Source: CAYVZU01 sp964455935
Lineage (GTDB): Bacteria; Fibrobacterota; CAYVZU01
NCBI GenBank assembly: GCA_964455935.1
Contig: CAYVZU010000065.1
Span: 1 to 20,961 of the forward strand
Length of the DNA: 20,961 nt
Reading direction: 5' to 3'
Shown here: piece after piece, positions 19,904-20,961 of the stretch
Numbering within the stretch: position 1 is the stretch's first letter
How the letters are laid out: every line of letters starts with the position of its first letter
Notes under the pieces: generated by a model
The model's database searches: none
Told to the model about the DNA's origin: nothing
Seen by the model: the letters and a program-made list of their open reading frames with translations, nothing else
Position numbers and translations under genes: made by a program

Positions 19904-20961
19904 CTGACGGATCTCATCATTATTGGTGGAGGACCGGCCGGCTATGAAGCGGCGGCCCACGCGGCAACGCACGGCCTCTCGACGATTCTCTTCGAGAAAG
20001 GCGAGCTGGGCGGAACCTGCTTAAACGCGGGCTGCATCCCCACGAAAACGCTTCTTAAAACCGCGAAACTCGTTCGGGAATTCCAGGATGCCGGTCTCTA
20101 TGGCATCGGGCCGGTCCAGGCCCGTGTGGACATGGCATCGCTGCAGGCGCGCAAGACGCGGGTGGTCGAGTCCTTGCGCAAGGCGGTTGAGGGTATGCTC
20201 AAGAAATCGGGTGTGCAGATCGTTCGCGCCCCGGCGGTTCTGGTCTCCGCAAGCCGTGTTGAGTGCGGCGGGTCGGTGCATGAGGCCAAAAACATCCTTC
20301 TTGCCGCCGGTTCCATTCCGGCGCGGCCGCCGATTCCGGGAATCGATTCGGCGGCGGTTGTGGATTCCACGGCGATTCTCGACCTGGCCAAGATCCCCGA
20401 ATCGCTCTCAATCATTGGCGGCGGCGTAATCGGCCTAGAGTTCGCCTACTTCTTCGCCTCTCTCGGTTGCCGGGTTGCCATCATTGAAATGCTGGACCAG
20501 ATTGCGCCGGGTTTTGACCCGGATATGACCAACCGATTGGCCGCGTATTTCAAAAAATTGAACATTCCTTTGCATCTCTCAAGCCGTGTGACGCAGATCC
20601 GGGAGAACCATGTTCTTTTCCAGGACAAAAGCGGCCAAGCATTGGAGCTGGAATCGGAGTTGATCCTCGTTGCCACGGGCCGGCGCCCCGCCACAGCGGG
20701 GCTGGGGCTGGAGCAGGCGGGAGTAAACGTGGAAAGGGGCTGCGTGCAGACGGATCCGTCGGGCCGCACGAATGTGGAAGGAATCTGGGCCTGCGGCGAT
20801 GTGACCGGCCGCCTGATGCTGGCCCACAGCGCGGTGCGGGAAGGTCTGGTTGCCGTGGACAGCATGCTGGGCAAGCCCAGCCGCATGAGTCACGAATTCG
20901 TTCCTTCGGTGGTCTACACGCATCCCGAAATGGCATCCGTCGGAAAAACCGAGCCGCAACT
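19904..20961 (+). CDS. lpd: Dihydrolipoyl dehydrogenase (E3), 3' partial
   Basis: E3 reoxidises dihydrolipoyl groups of 2-oxoacid dehydrogenase complexes or the glycine cleavage system, passing electrons through FAD to NAD. About 352 residues are visible. The FAD-binding motif IIIGGGPAGYEAA is at the N-terminus, the redox-active disulfide is in GGTCLNAGCIPTK, the NAD-binding motif is IIGGGVIGLEFA, and ATGRRP and the second FAD motif GIWACGDVTG follow. The C-terminal interface domain with the catalytic His-Glu pair lies beyond the window. The frame is open from 19778 but holds no ATG or GTG before the FAD motif. The CTG at 19904 is chosen because GGAGG lies 4 nt upstream and the resulting MTDLIIIGGG is the usual family start. 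TTG at 19859 is the alternative and has no ribosome site. Confidence 0.88.
   Translation, partial: MTDLIIIGGGPAGYEAAAHAATHGLSTILFEKGELGGTCLNAGCIPTKTLLKTAKLVREFQDAGLYGIGPVQARVDMASLQARKTRVVESLRKAVEGMLKKSGVQIVRAPAVLVSASRVECGGSVHEAKNILLAAGSIPARPPIPGIDSAAVVDSTAILDLAKIPESLSIIGGGVIGLEFAYFFASLGCRVAIIEMLDQIAPGFDPDMTNRLAAYFKKLNIPLHLSSRVTQIRENHVLFQDKSGQALELESELILVATGRRPATAGLGLEQAGVNVERGCVQTDPSGRTNVEGIWACGDVTGRLMLAHSAVREGLVAVDSMLGKPSRMSHEFVPSVVYTHPEMASVGKTEPQ

Overview
This window comes from a Gram-negative (diderm) bacterium. It encodes BamD, an LptF/LptG pair, a CpoB/YbgF-like protein, several lipoproteins and at least two predicted outer-membrane beta-barrels. Many secreted proteins are rich in Asp, Ser and Thr and resemble no well-known operon wholesale, which suggests an uncultured lineage, perhaps near the Fibrobacterota/FCB group. 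That placement is an impression from protein style, not a phylogenetic result. No rRNA, tRNA, CRISPR array or complete insertion sequence was seen.

Left part (1-6450). The 3' end of a DUF362/ferredoxin gene converges on a run of minus-strand genes: a TPR plus beta-barrel protein, a small secreted helical protein, a SPOR-domain lipoprotein, a LolA-like periplasmic protein with a TPR tail, and a GT4-type glycosyltransferase. Between the helical protein and the SPOR lipoprotein gene lies what looks like the 5' part (domain I) of a group IIC intron. It sits directly behind the SPOR gene's strong terminator, which is the known target preference of that intron class. AT-rich AATTATGAATT repeats lie between the LolA-like and glycosyltransferase genes and encode the last residues of the glycosyltransferase.

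Centre (6514-13050). A 167-bp MITE-like element with perfect 20-bp inverted ends sits on the stop codon of a beta-barrel gene. Upstream of it is a long minus-strand envelope operon read from a near-consensus promoter: cpoB/ybgF-like lipoprotein, a signal/TM protein, bamD, nadD, a tiny Cys-motif protein, then (possibly with its own promoter) a lipoprotein, a Cys-rich membrane-anchored helical protein and the beta-barrel protein. The last three could form an uncharacterised envelope assembly.

Right part (13050-20961). A divergent promoter drives lptF-lptG-response regulator-GGDEF, four genes joined by three identical 4-nt stop/start overlaps. This ties LPS export to a phospho-receiver and c-di-GMP synthesis. 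Then come a convergent hemerythrin-like gene, a hairpin repeat, a two-repeat secreted protein with a clear terminator and a sigma-54-like promoter, another long imperfect palindrome, and the start of a dihydrolipoyl dehydrogenase gene that runs off the window and appears to lack any ATG, GTG or well-placed TTG start.
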